Assembly: GCF_000485595.1 (NCBI RefSeq) | Contig: NW_014578297.1 | Coordinates: 1-22,839 of the forward strand | Length of the DNA stretch: 22,839 bases | Reading direction: 5' to 3' | Source of the DNA: Priapulus caudatus | Taxonomy: Eukaryota; Priapulida; Priapulimorpha; Priapulimorphida; Priapulidae | Shown here: positions 1-11,300 of the stretch, piece after piece | Layout of the letters: every line of letters starts with the position of its first letter | Numbering within the stretch: position 1 is the first letter of the stretch | Translations under genes and position numbers: made by a program | The notes under the pieces: generated by a model | Seen by the model: the letters and a program-made list of their open reading frames with translations, nothing else | What the model was told of the DNA's origin: nothing | Database searches by the model: none

Positions 1-2840
1 CTTTTCAGTGATCATCCCTAGAGCCGCGCAGACTTCGTCCTTCCATAGGGTCCAACCTTCAATGAATTTGTCTCCAAGGTCTGTTCAGAGTCATTGAGAA
101 CACTTATGCCACAATCGCCTGCGGCATCTCAAATCAATATTGTATGCAGACCAGTAATCCTCGTTAAAGCCAACTAGCCCCACCTGCTCGTAAAGGAAGT
201 TCCAAAGCTTCAGGACAAAGCAAGATTAACTTTACTGTATATTAGCCGACTGTCCCAAACAGATATGTCCTAAATCCTTTTCTCACAGATGATCAGCCAA
301 CAAGACCTTATACTTAATCACTAATTGCGGAAAGCTGTGGTAACCCCATCCTCGCTTGGTCCCTGGAAGTGCAAAGATTTCTGTGTCACTATGTCCTTTG
401 AAATGTCACACACAACATCTGGTCAAAGACATAACATGCAAGAGATGGAAATCCTAGAAGAACGCAGACACAGGATGGGTGTGCCATAATACTTGATCCA
501 TGTTGGGCATGTGTTTATATACAGCGATTGACTGTAACGTAACAGTTATCGTATTACCATGTCATTTCCTTTTCTCGCCTTAGCCCTCTCCAGTTTTCCT
601 CAAGATTCGCCTGATCTTTGAGCTTCATGTATTTTAAACTCGGAAAGACCACAGGAATGGAACCATTCTATGATGTTTGTTATGAGTCACTAGAGAGAAA
701 CCGATCTGCTTAGCTTGCGCATTCTTTCCACTGACATTCACTGGTGCCTTGATCTATTATCGCTCTTCACAAGCTGTACCAATGAACAGTGGTTTTCTCC
801 ATGGAATATATTCTCGAATGAAGATTAACTGACCAGAGGCAGTAAATTCGACCTAGGCTGGTTACCTTTCAAGCAGATCAAGTAATCTCTATCACAGCCT
901 AAAGTATACTTGGGATTGTTGTGCTATGTAATACTCAAAGAGGGCGTTGTACCAAAATCTCTAATATCTCAAAAAGATTTGTGACGTAGCGTTCTCAATG
1001 TCCAGCCTCAGTTCTGACGAGTTAATGCTGCCTCATCCACCTTTTAAATTGATTCCTTCAACTACGCGGTAACTTTCGCAGTCGCCTATTTCAGGCAGAA
1101 TGTGTTGTGGGGTACCTCAACCCTTGCTCCTCAATCCCCCAGCCATTCCTATGAGATGTGTGATGGACAACGCAATCAGCAACCACTTTCACATTCAATG
1201 GACCTACTGGTACGCAGCACAGACCAAAACCTCGACGTATCTGTTGCCTCAAGAGCCATCGCCAATGCGCTACTAACAATCTCAATGTCCCTTTCCTTCT
1301 GCCCCTTGCACCAGATAGTGCACACATCACTAGCTGAAGCATGTATCAGCGACATGATATGCGCAATCAGTTGGCTGTGTATGTAACAAGTTGACCGAGG
1401 ACGATTGCGTACTGTCAGTCTGTCATATTTTGACTACGTGTATCTACTACCTCAGTGAAACTTCCAAAATTTTCCAGAGTCTGAAAGTTGTACATTGTTA
1501 TCTAATAAATCTTTGCCTGAAATACTACCTCTCAAAATTGACTACTCTTGAGAAAATAGCCGAGATATTTAAACTCATTATCGGTGCTCACCGCGAGCTG
1601 AATCCTCCGAAGGAAAATAGGTCTCGTGCCCCTATGACAAATTTAGGTTCCAAACCATGCCCAATTCATCGCTGACTTAAAACACGCCAAATCGACTCTA
1701 ATCTTGTTCAAATCGACCAAAGAAAGGTCAAAGATATGCAAAGTCAACAGTTTTCGTCACTCCTCTTACCGCCCATAATTGGGGGGGGTTTCACCGGTTT
1801 CAAGATTCTTTGGGCTCCTCATAAAAATGCCTTAGTAGAACATATGAACCCGATTTGATACCTCAACATAATGTCTTTTCATAAATTTGCCAGATAATAT
1901 GTGCATAACCTCACTGACTATCTAATATCAACTTCTACGCCGTTGGCAAGTGTCTATGTAGCTCTAGTTAACTATATGCCGCTTACATGAATCTGCCCGC
2001 GTCTTAATAGATCGACCTTTCATGGGGTCATGCACATGTATCTCAACTTATCCCGTGATTTATACCCGACTATCATAAAACGATCGTGGAGGCATATTAA
2101 TGCCTTTCTTATCCGAAGTGAATAATTTCCTTAATTATAGCCGTACTAAAAATTGGGGGAACCCGTTCTATACTGTATCCGTTGGCAATTATGGTATTTC
2201 TTGTCTCGGTATATTCTTGTGAACCAAACAATTACGATTTCCGAACTTCAAACTGTCCTTATTTCTTGCGCTCGCTTGCGGCAGCGCCATTCAGCGGGAA
2301 CTTATGTATTTCCTCATGTGTTGATGGTGCGGTCGGGATGTGTGACAAATGAACATTGTTGTTGTCCAAGTATACAAATAAGCCGAATCAAAACGCTATG
2401 TAAATTATTTTTGTCATTGAACTATGAACAAATTACTATGTTAATTTGTTACTTGACAACAAAAGTTGTCCACAACCAACACAACCCACGCCCTACCCTC
2501 TACATGCGGAAAAACGATAGCTCCCGCTGACTTGTCTGAGTACGTTTTGGTTCCATCTGCATCCCCATGGCGTCTATAGGCCCAGCGGCATTCCCACTGT
2601 AAAACGGCGCTGCGTAATTTTTTTTTGCCTTAAACCAACATATCCAGTCGAAACTCTGATTGATTGTGATTGTTATCAATCACCTTCTCTCCTGATTTGG
2701 TCATAAACCATCATGTGCGGCTTTATTTTAGCAGATGTCATTCTTATTTCTCATGAATCTTTTCTGGCGTAATGATACATTCACCAACTTTAATGTCTGA
2801 AAGTCGTGGTTCGAACGCCTTTGCTTTTAATTATTTTTTT
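1..2840. other. No gene recognised; probably intronic or intergenic
   Basis: I read both strands and found no recognisable protein, RNA gene or transposon terminus. The longest open frame is 125 codons (2153-2530, plus) and has no family signature. Two frames of 83 and 94 codons overlap on opposite strands at 1091-1386, and a third of 94 codons lies at 1391-1675; none looks like a known protein. I looked for later NEK9-like kinase exons on the minus strand (the lysine after the glycine loop, the HRD-like segment) and saw none. The stretch has fewer simple repeats than the rest of the window. It could be intron 1 of the kinase gene whose first coding exon is at 3370-3474. Confidence 0.5.
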
Positions 2841-2849
2841 TCCTGTATT

Positions 2850-2924
2850 AGTTAAGGTTAGTTAGGGTTTAGTTAGGTTAGGATTACGGTTAGTTAGGGT
2901 TAGGGTTAGTTTAGGTTTAGGGTC
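2850..2924 (+). repeat. Degenerate TTAGGG-type interstitial telomeric tract
   Basis: About 75 bases are built from GTTAGGG, GTTAGG, TTTAGG and GTTAG words, all in the same orientation. Only a few exact TTAGGG units remain. This is the vertebrate/metazoan telomere repeat family in a decayed form. It is too short and too degraded to be a chromosome end. Confidence 0.7.
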
Positions 2925-3116
2925 ATAATCATATCTATATCGTCCTATATGATACATCAATTATAAACAGCCAATTAGAGGAGTTCCAAAATTCTGGCAT
3001 GGATATGTTGTTAGTAAAATAAAAATTCGCAAGCGCTATAGCTACTAAGCTTATTATGTCTCATGCAGTTTGCACACAGATGATACACATGAAATCCTTA
3101 CTACTTTTTATAGTAT

Positions 3117-3250
3117 ATATTATAGGTATATATATATATAACTTTTTACATACTACATATAGCCGTGCAGTACCTTTCTGTGTGAATATTGACTATATAC
3201 ACACACGTACGTATATATACGCACGCACACACACACATATATTATCAGGA
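3117..3250. repeat. TA/CA simple-repeat cluster
   Basis: Alternating TA runs (3128-3140), then ACACAC, TATATA and CACACACACA blocks up to about 3243. This is microsatellite-rich DNA just downstream (leftward) of the NEK9-like exon, in its presumed intron 1. Confidence 0.7.
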
Positions 3251-3369
3251 GTGAATAATAATAGATCTATAAATAAGAGATGCTCCTGAAATTATATATT
3301 TGTATCATTGATAATTTGATTGTATATGTTTCAAGACGTTATAAAACTTATATTATTATATTATCTTAC

Positions 3370-3474
3370 CTTCCTGTATAGGACAGCCTCACCAAAAGCT
3401 CCACGTCCTAGAACTTTTATTCTAACGTACAATTCATCATCTGATTTTACGGTGCTATCTATCATGGTAGACAT
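3370..3474 (-). CDS. NEK9: NEK9-like protein kinase, first coding exon (partial)
   Basis: On the minus strand an ATG at 3474 opens 35 codons that end in AAG at 3370, immediately followed by a consensus donor GTAAGA. The product contains YVRIKVLGRGAFGEAVLYRK, a kinase glycine-rich loop (GxGxxG) whose GRGAFGEA context is typical of the NEK8/NEK9 branch of NIMA kinases and closest, from memory, to NEK9. The acidic residues just before it (SDDELY) also fit NEK9. An in-frame TAG at 3523-3525 (minus sense) lies upstream with no other Met between, so the start is well defined. The N-terminus is much shorter than that of human NEK9. The exon ends in phase 0, before the beta-3 lysine, so the rest of the kinase and the expected RCC1 repeats must lie to the left, and I could not find them in the window. 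NEK9 acts in mitotic spindle assembly upstream of NEK6/7. Family assignment is firm; NEK9 rather than NEK8 is likely. Confidence 0.85.
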
Positions 3475-4077
3475 AGTCACATACTCTCTACCATGGGACT
3501 CATACGATGCCGCCCAGGATCGCTATTTTATCTCCGCATACTACGGCCAAAACATTGAGAGACTGGGAACATCAGAGCCTGGACTAACGGCTAAGCTACC
3601 TGCGTGAATCCGTCCCAACTGCTCTGTCCCACAGATTGCCACAGATGAGTAGTGCAGCAGCTGTGTGCAGTCATACGTACAAAGTTAAAAGATTTATCAT
3701 TTGCTTATACGTTCTGTCACGTGATTTGTACGTGTTTCCGTGCAGTGTCCAGTTGCTTCCTGGTAATTTGTATGTTTTGATGTAGGTGTATGTGTTTTGG
3801 TACTTTGATCGTCATATAGGCCATCTAAAATCGAGTGCTATTAATACTGGTAAGCCAATTTAGTCTGTTCATGATATCATCTAGTGCGTATACATACCGT
3901 AAATAGGAGTGGCAGACCTGATAACCATGTTTTCACCATTGCGCACACGCTAGTACTGGATCAGCTCAAGATAAAACTAAAAAAAGTAAAACTAAAACTA
4001 AATTAAAAAGATTACAACTAATACAAGATAGACTAGCTACTGCAACAGTGCTAACCTGTGCAGTATCTGACTATTAA
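3475..4077. promoter_or_regulatory. 5' UTR and putative upstream region of the NEK9-like gene
   Basis: This is the stretch immediately upstream of the minus-strand NEK9-like start. The first part (to about 3610) is less AT-rich than its surroundings and reads as probable 5' UTR. A perfect E-box CACGTG lies at 3718-3723. I see no convincing TATA box placement and cannot locate the transcription start. The far end (about 3970-4010) is A-rich. Confidence 0.3.
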
Positions 4078-4079
4078 TA

Positions 4080-4186
4080 CAGTGCTTCAAAGGATATCGG
4101 ATCACTTCCTGCAAAATGCTAACTCAGTAACTGTTGATCCGCTATACCTTATAATTATATGATCCGTTATATCCCTTGAAGCACTG
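4080..4186. mobile_element. 107-bp MITE with TA flanks (mariner-like)
   Basis: The left end CAGTGCTTCAAAGGATAT is mirrored by ATATCCCTTGAAGCACTG at the right end, an 18-bp terminal inverted repeat with one mismatch. Both ends are flanked by TA (4078-4079 and 4187-4188), the target duplication of Tc1/mariner elements. GGATCA/TGATCC motifs repeat inside. It is too short to code for anything, so it would be a non-autonomous element. Confidence 0.75.
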
Positions 4187-4213
4187 TAGTACTAACTCTA
4201 GTACTTTACTATA

Positions 4214-4493
4214 GCCCTTGTTGCCACAGACACAGTCATGCAGAAAGTGCAGCTGAAGGGGTCGTTAATTGTCGTATCAGGTACTACAGATATGTACCCG
4301 AGGTACATATATGCATACACAAAGTTGTACCAGGACTTGTACTTACAGAAGTGTACCCTACCCTAAAACATACCTACCTCATATAAAAATATAAACATAA
4401 TACTAAACAACCTAAAACTACCTCGGGTACATGTATGTAGTACCTGATACGACAACGACCCATCTGCGAAAGTGCACCTGTGTCAACAAGGGC
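4214..4493. mobile_element. 280-bp foldback MITE with TA flanks
   Basis: The left arm (4214 to about 4303) and the right arm (about 4418-4493) are long imperfect inverted repeats. They share GCCCTTGTTG at the tips, then AAAGTGCA, TGTCGTATCAGGTACTAC and GTACCCGAGG further in. TA dinucleotides flank both ends (4212-4213, 4494-4495). The loop is AT-rich and non-coding. It lies 27 bp from the MITE at 4080-4186 but has different termini, so it is a separate family. Confidence 0.75.
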
Positions 4494-4495
4494 TA

Positions 4496-5391
4496 TCTAT
4501 AAGCAGAGCTATACTTACTATCTATTCAGACCACAAAGAGAGATTAATTTAAAAAGTTTGGTTACTATAAACATGATCTGACATCATCATCATTCATGCC
4601 TATCACAGACGATTGCATGTGGATGTCTATGACACAACAATCACAGGCAGCGTGATCAAGTGCGCCCTCACCATGCTCACGCTACAGCACAGTGAGCACG
4701 CACACACAATGAGCTTTTAACTCCAGTGTTCCTGGAGGTGACACTATGACTGCTTAAAATAAGCTATACTCGCCATTTTTGACAATCGAATCTGACTGCC
4801 AAAATGCATTCAACTCACAGAAATTCCTTTAATGGTGATGCAACTTACCACCGAATATTACACAACCAAAACAGGCACGGGCAACCATTAGCGGCTCAAG
4901 GATAGAGAGCATGTCAACGGATTTCCATGTAATTTACTGCGGAGAGCAAGTAGTATCAGTCCGTAAATGCGTTCGCAAAATATGAGATACATTGTGAGGG
5001 CCGTGCAGAGGAACACATGACGGAAATTCTCGCGCGTAGCAATGGTGAGAAACAGTCGGAAACGGCGGATGTAGTGTCGCCTACAATTGCAGTTTTTTCC
5101 ACACTCCTGCTGACTTACATTAATGTTCTCGGTCGAATTAACAAACAAAAACACCCTCAACAACACGCTCTCCGATTTAAAGGGGTTAACCCCACATTGA
5201 GGAAATTACATAGGGTCTTATCGTGGACCATGCTCTGCTATCCCTTGACCACATTAGCAGCTGCCTGATTTTGGCCTGACTGCACAGCAAACTTTCTGCA
5301 GCCAAGTACCACTGCTGCAAGCCAGTTGCCATGCTGTCTTGCTTGTGTGACATTCGCCGGCACTAGGCGGGAGTAGACACCATGTGGTATA

Positions 5392-5392
<1 letters not shown>
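4496..5392. other. Intergenic stretch with a CpG-richer patch at about 5015-5075
   Basis: Two open frames overlap on opposite strands: 92 codons at 4888-5166 (minus) and 83 codons at 5017-5268 (plus). The plus frame includes a hydrophobic run and the minus frame ends near a donor-like GGTAAGT on the minus strand (about 4844-4850), but neither resembles a known family. The patch at 5015-5075 is noticeably richer in CpG than its surroundings and could mark a promoter or an untranslated exon of either neighbour. That is inference only. Confidence 0.3.
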
Positions 5393-5428
<36 letters not shown>

Positions 5429-5446
5429 ATATATATATAGATATAA
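5393..5446. repeat. (TA)n microsatellite
   Basis: About 50 bases of near-uninterrupted TA dinucleotides, broken by two G positions. Confidence 0.95.
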
Positions 5447-5604
5447 ATTCGTGCCCTACTAATTCGATACTACTAATAATGGCACACATAGGAACATTGG
5501 GTAAAATCGACTCAATAACATTGCCACACAATATCAAATATTTTACAAATCAGTCTAATAGACCCATGGGGTTGCCCATAGGTACGATACATACATACAT
5601 ACGA

Positions 5605-5715
5605 CAAGCGCTCGGACACTAACTTTTTTTTTCGTGGCCCGATCGGGCCACCAATTCATTGATTTTCAATTTTTTGGTGGCCCGAAATGAATCTGGTGGC
5701 CCGAAAAAAAAACAA
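5605..5715 (-). mobile_element. Transposon terminus with GGTGGCCCGA motif repeats (partial)
   Basis: The segment starts with CAAGCGCTCGGACACTAAC, which resembles the terminus of the element at 11482 (CAGGGTGCGAAATTAAC). There follow a T-tract, a perfect 18-bp palindrome GTGGCCCGATCGGGCCAC (5634-5651) and two direct copies of GGTGGCCCGAA 19 bp apart (5676-5686, 5695-5705). Arms 5644-5660 and 5686-5703 also pair with each other. Read on the minus strand, the order is motif, motif, palindrome, A-tract, GTTA. No opposite terminus was found, so this is a fragment or an end of something larger. Confidence 0.55.
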
Positions 5716-6733
5716 AGAAAAACATTATAAATCTTTATTTCAATCTCGTATTGATATTAATTTGAAAATTGCGGCCGTCTGATGCACTTGCACAAGTCTT
5801 TAAACAAACCCCACACAATCGCACACGCTGACATTGATCATTGAAGGCATACATTTGAATTATTCCATTCCACGGCATCAAATTTTTCACCAGTCTTGTC
5901 ATACCATTTTTCTACTTTCACTCATTATTATTAAACACGCGCGCCTGCACATGCTATCGCATCAGTTCAGACGTTTTCAAGAGAGATCAAAGTCACAGAG
6001 CATGCTAAATATTAAAACAAGTAACTGTTAATAAAACAAACAACACATTGGCTTTTCATGTTTAAAAATAAAACACTATTACATTTAATCTCATGAAGTT
6101 AAATTCTGCAGGCTTGAACTGGTAAAAAATAACAAATATTGCAGATTATAGATAAAGTAAACCACTAATGTATATCAACAAAGGTTTTTAAAAAATAAAA
6201 AAAAAAAAAAAAAAGTAAAAATAATAAACAAAACCCTTCGGCGTACGAATGGCATTTAAAAAGAAAAACAGCCATGTCTAAGACTAAGTTCAATATTTCG
6301 TTGATAAAGAGACAGAGAAAATGCATAATAAACTTACAAAGCACTAATATTACACTTCGGATTAAAAATACTGATTCATCTTTCAGGGAATAGTTCAGTT
6401 TATTCTACGCGAACTTCGTAACGCTGGGCAGTTTCGCTTCGGGATTCCGAAACAGTGAGCACCTTTAGCAATCAGGGAGCTAGCTAGCTAGCAATTCAGG
6501 GTGGACAGACGTTCCGTATTTTGCCCATGTGTCCCGCGTCCGTACCGACCCTTCCCGCGGACGCATGTGTGCTCCCGTAGTTTTAAACATTTTGAAACAA
6601 AAGACATAAAAAAAGAAGAAATTCATTCATTTTTTATTATGATCAATTGTTTGCCTCNTATGTGCTGTACATCCACCACCTAGCCACACTCACTCACACG
6701 CGTACACAAAAATGCATGTAAACTGCAGTTATA
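5716..6733. other. AT-rich intergenic DNA, no gene seen
   Basis: Contains an A-rich run (about 6187-6217), an AGCT-type short repeat (about 6478-6492) and scattered short open frames of 60-65 codons without family resemblance. The one ambiguous base in the window is at 6658, inside one of those frames. Confidence 0.5.
6658..6658. other. Ambiguous base N
   Basis: Single unresolved base in the assembly. Confidence 1.
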
Positions 6734-7054
6734 CTAAGGCCACAATTAAAAAAATATTTGTTTGCCCTCACATGACCCAGGCTGAAAAGTTAGGTAGGCT
6801 TTTTTAGGGGGGTCTTTTTACAAAATCAGCATGGTGTCTACATGCTCGGGTGTGCTTGTGTGGAGATACCTTTTATGTTGAATGTTTGTTTTGCTTGGTA
6901 CATATAATGTATTGCCTACAGATTTATATAATGTACAGTGATACAATTTGAAAAAAAAAAGAATGGGAAAGATCAATAAAAATTTTTGAGTCGGCCCCTT
7001 TTTCGCGGGTCGGTCGGGTGAGGGCAAACAAACAATATTTTTATTATGGCCTAA
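6734..7054. mobile_element. 320-bp inverted-repeat element (MITE-like)
   Basis: The left arm 6736-6774 and the right arm (about 7014-7054) are inverted copies. They share AAGGCC at the tip, an A-rich spacer, AATATT and a matching TTTGTTTGCCCTCAC (plus orientation on the left, reverse complement on the right). Next to it on each side are (T/C)GACC words and G-rich tracts. The interior is non-coding. The same layout with related words is seen in the element at 15281-15565. The target duplication is not clear. Confidence 0.65.
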
Positions 7055-8109
7055 AGGACATAAATTTTAAAGTGTCTGTGGGAAACGACTTGAAGATCCT
7101 ATTAAAACTGAGGCCATGCATAGTTGACAACTGGCATCACTATTGGACATACACTTGGAGCATTTTATATGGATCAATCCAAAGAATTACATATATATAT
7201 AATGCTAAAACGGATAGTGTTAGGGTTGGGAGGTGATTTGCGGTCGAAATTTCAATACCCACTTTATTTGATAGATCGCACCCAGGGGCAGCTATGTATA
7301 AGTAGAAATTATGTTTGTAGCCACCCAAACAGTTCCAAATCCCCGCATTAGTCAATTCTTAACACAGGCGTTCAATCATGGGAAATTTAGAAAAGTGCTA
7401 ATATCTCCATTGTTAGAATGCTGAAGTTGCTGATTTTTCAAACGCTATTTCTCGAAAGCTCGCAACTCCGATTCCAAAATTTTTTGTTACGTTTCAATGC
7501 TAACATATATCAAAGGAAAAAAGGGTCCTTGGAATTTAAAAAAAAAAAGATATTTTATAAGTTATGGCTCTTTGTTTACGAAATTGTTGCATTTTGAAAA
7601 TCACTACAAATTTTCGTACATCTTTTAACTTATTTCCTAAATTAAATCATTTAAAAAAATTCCAGGTACCCCTTTTTAGTTCATATATTATGAACAACTT
7701 ATGGTTAAAAGTTTAGGTCCCAACTCTTTGCTGTTTCTGAGAAATAAAAAAATTATTTTTTGGGTATAAATTCACAATTTTTGCCGTCACTTAATTAACA
7801 ATGAATTTAAAAAAAAATTCCACCGAGAGCATAGAGAGACATCTCTCTTATGTAATGGATATGAGTTTGATTGAATTTGAAAGGCAGTTATGTTGCAATG
7901 CCCTTTACAGTGAGTGTTACCCATTCGTAACCCTAACACTAACAGTATCCTTCAGAAATGACTTTTTATGTTTCACATTCACATTCTGTCATGTCTAAGG
8001 CTCTTGTCAGACAACAAACAGACACACGGAAAGCTACTAACAGAACAATTAAGACATAAAGCTATAAGAAATCTCATTAGTAAAAAATTTATTGTTGATC
8101 ATATTTCAG
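7055..8109. other. AT-rich upstream region of KLHDC3, no coding exon seen
   Basis: From 7370 to 7800 the DNA is AT-rich, with several A8-A11 and T-runs, typical of dispersed repeat DNA. No recognisable protein or transposase fragment is present. A splice acceptor-like TTTCAG ends at 8109, so an unseen 5' UTR exon of KLHDC3 may lie somewhere in this stretch or further left. Confidence 0.4.
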
Positions 8110-8154
8110 CTCTAACAGGCCGTTGTTGCCTATGTGGTACTGTCAAAGCAAAAT
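8110..8154 (+). other. KLHDC3: Probable KLHDC3 5' UTR segment
   Basis: The sequence before the start codon is preceded by an acceptor-like ATATTTCAG (8101-8109). An in-frame TAA at 8113-8115 excludes an N-terminal extension. The start context has A at -3. Whether transcription starts in this exon or in an upstream one cannot be decided from sequence. Confidence 0.45.
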
Positions 8155-8305
8155 ATGCATTGGACAGTTCACTTGGAAGGTGGGCCACGACGTGTCAATC
8201 ATGCAGCGGTTGCCATTGGTGACAAGATATACAGTTTTGGTGGCTATTGCACAGGAATTAACTATGAAGTGACCCGGCCCATGGACATTCACATGCTTCA
8301 TACAG
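8155..8305 (+). CDS. KLHDC3: KLHDC3 exon 1 (coding)
   Basis: Encodes residues 1-50 plus one base. It begins MHWTVHLEGGPRRVNHAAVA, matching the KLHDC3 N-terminus, and holds the first kelch GG pair (YSFGGYC). The donor is GTTGGT, a non-ideal site. A better-looking GTAATA four bases further (8310) would break the frame with exon 2, so 8305 is chosen. Confidence 0.93.
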
Positions 8306-11300
8306 GTTGGTAATAAATTTGTCTATGCAGGTAAAAATATGGTGTGTGTGCATAAACATGCAACATGAGGAAGGGAAGGGAGAAGAGAGTCAGATGGGCA
8401 AGAAGGAAAGAGAGTAGGGGGCAGGGGACAGAGGGGAAGAGAGGAGTAGGAATGGAAAGGAAAGAAATGAGTGTCGGAGGGAGAACACAACAGATCTAAT
8501 ATTTTGCACTCAGAAGCATCTCCGAGGTGAATGCTTAATGTGTTTGTATTATTTAATAAATTATTGTAGTGCCTACTGTAGATTGCACCTTATGTAGGCA
8601 GCCGCCACGACATTAGTTGTGGGTGCTAATTTATTCCTCTTATGTTTATGCTTGCAGCAAGCTACCGATGGGTTCTTCTGACGATCTCTAATCGGGAAGA
8701 CCCTGACCTTGACCAGGTCCCGTACCAGCGGTATGGCCACACTGCGGTTGCCTACAACAATTGTGCATACATCTGGGGTGGCAGAAATGACAAGGAGGGA
8801 TCATGCAATGTTCTATATTGCTACAATCCTAGTATGTATAGGGGCATGGTGAAATTATGGAATGTTTCCTGTTAGGTTTTTATATAGGTTTGTCATACTA
8901 GTTGTGACATAATACTAGTAGTGTAGTAGGCACTGCTTCACGTGTTTATATACAGTAACTTGTGCTTTTAAATAATTATTACCACTCATTCAATTTGTCC
9001 TAGCTAGACAGATGCTGTGTTTACTTGTGTGAGGTAAATGGAATGGCAAGCGGTTATCCACAACTGTAACTTGGTACACATAGTTTACTGGGTTCTCCCC
9101 AGAAGGCGTTTCAGAAGGCATGTCATTTATGGGCAGATGGGGAAGGGCCTGGGAAGGGATTGTACCAACTGGAGGCAATAACCTGTGTCATAAGCAGCCC
9201 TAATAAACAGTCAAACTTGATCAGTTTGGAGACGTATACATCTAGCTGTAAAAACACAGTATACCTATAACTGCGTTGGGATTGTCAAAAGTAAATCCAG
9301 CTGGAAAATATGCCATGTTGATTACGACGATTAGGCAGTTAAGGCATGTCATTGGATTTATGGGATGTCGCAAATTTAATTAGTTACAGCTAGCTTTGAA
9401 GGTATATCGGACCAACATGCATTAAAGGGATACTAGACTCTAGGATTTTACTGCATACAACTGTACTTACTGTATAACAAATCTTCTATACCCACACGTA
9501 CTTGTTACCAGATACCTAATTTAATTGTTATAATTAATTATACATCAACGCTACAAAATTTGAACGGCGCCATTGACACCCGCGACCGTGCTGCCACTCT
9601 GAAAAAGTTGTGCATTTCCCAATATATTTTGCACGTTACAGACCGAGGGCTAATCACAGAGGTGCAATTATATTTATACCTAAATGCTATTTAACCGAAC
9701 GATGTTCATTTTAGGACAAATTTATCCATAATATAACTGAAACTATATGTCGTTTATAAGCTATTACAATCCTTTTGCTTTTAAATTAATAAATAAGAAA
9801 CGCCCTCGGTCTGTAGCCTTTGGCTGAAAAGTCGTTTTGCGCAAATTTTCAGATCGTGCGCTTTTAAGTGGCACCACCGTCGTTGTAATCAAACTGTAGT
9901 CTTTAGTTTTAAAACATTAAAAAAAATAATTCTAATGGTGATTGAACCATGAAACTTTTTATGTAGCGCAATTTTAACCTAAATTAACTGAAAATAACCC
10001 TAGAACCTAGAGTAAAGGATCCCTTTAAAGGCCTGTGGAGAACCCTGTTACAAATGAAAGCTGAAGATGTGTGGTTGCTACTGAAATATGCAATGCTCGG
10101 ATATTTTGGTGCAACCTTCAGCTTGTTATTTTTTAATGTCGCTATTCAGAAACGGGTATTTATGTTTTGCACTTATAGGTGAAAAGAGATGGACGAGACT
10201 AAAAACTTCAGGTCAGATTCCAGGTAAGCTTTAGAGTCCTAATTACATGGTAGAGCATTTGTGAGCTTAATAGAATCTTTTCTATATACTTGATATTTAC
10301 AGTACTATCTTAATGTTCGATAGCCTGTATGTTCGAGGCTGTATGTGTGTAGACGTACTCATTATTACTCCTACCAAAATGGATTCTCGAAGCGTAGCGA
10401 AAAATCTTGCAGTATGGTGTTCACAGAATTCTGCTGATTTCTAATCCTGACAGCATATATATATATGCATTTTAGTAAAATGTTGCACATGGTATTATCT
10501 GGTAGCATTAACACTCTCCCCCCCCCAAATCAATCAATGTATCTAATCAAAGAAGTGTTCTATGCAAGCATTTAGTTCTAAAAAATATTTACACTAGATA
10601 TGCTTAACACAAAAGTTGCCCTGAGTTCTGATGTTTATATCGGTGAAAAGCACATTTATACAACAGTTTTGTACTGCGTAAACATTTGCTCAGCGACTCC
10701 ACAATGACTCAACTTCTTAGCATTTATACCTGTGCGTCATTAAGACATGCAAAATAGTATGCAAAATTGCAAATTATCTGAAATCACTTGTGCCAAAATC
10801 TTTTAACAAAAGTAAGTTTTAAAATATTATTATTTTCTGCATGCTACTTTACTATTAGGTTAAAAAAAACTTTTCATTTAATTGTTGCACGAAGTATTGT
10901 CACAGATTAGCGAGTGTGCACTAATCTGAACCTTGGTGACACTGTTGCTGTGCTGTCTGCGCATGCACAAGTAAATTGTGAACGAATTTACATGTCTGTT
11001 CATTTACATTTTGCAAACTATATTTTCAAAGTTTTTATTTGCAAACAAAGTTTGTTTGTGATAGACATGGCATTTTTACGACATTATTATGCGGCAGTCA
11101 AGAAACGGTAGTGTCTATACAAACATTTTATGACAGATTTTGATTGGGGGGAATGCCGTTTTTAGTGAAGGGTTTTGAATATTAACGGCGAGTGTTTGGC
11201 GTGCAGGGGAGCGGGACGGTCACTCTGCCTGTCGCATTGGACACAAGATGTACGTGTTCGGTGGCTATGAGGAGGTGCTCGACAAATTCTCCAGAGATGT

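Noticed and set aside
1091-1386. Overlapping open frames on opposite strands (83 and 94 codons)
   Set aside because: No recognisable product on either strand; plausible by chance in a region of this size.
2153-2530. 125-codon open frame, the longest in the left part
   Set aside because: No domain, signal or family resemblance, composition looks random, and no supporting splice or promoter context.
3320-3607. 95-codon plus-strand open frame
   Set aside because: Lies antisense to the NEK9-like exon and its 5' UTR; its openness is a shadow of the minus-strand kinase sequence.
7212-7950. Inverted GTGTTAGGGTT words at 7212-7227 and 7929-7950 as a possible 740-bp element
   Set aside because: Similarity covers about 16 bases only, with an internal insertion and no extension on either side; may be stray telomere-like words.
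8306-8311. Alternative exon 1 donor GTAATA at 8310
   Set aside because: Better consensus than the used GTTGGT, but it breaks the frame into exon 2 and the conserved alignment.
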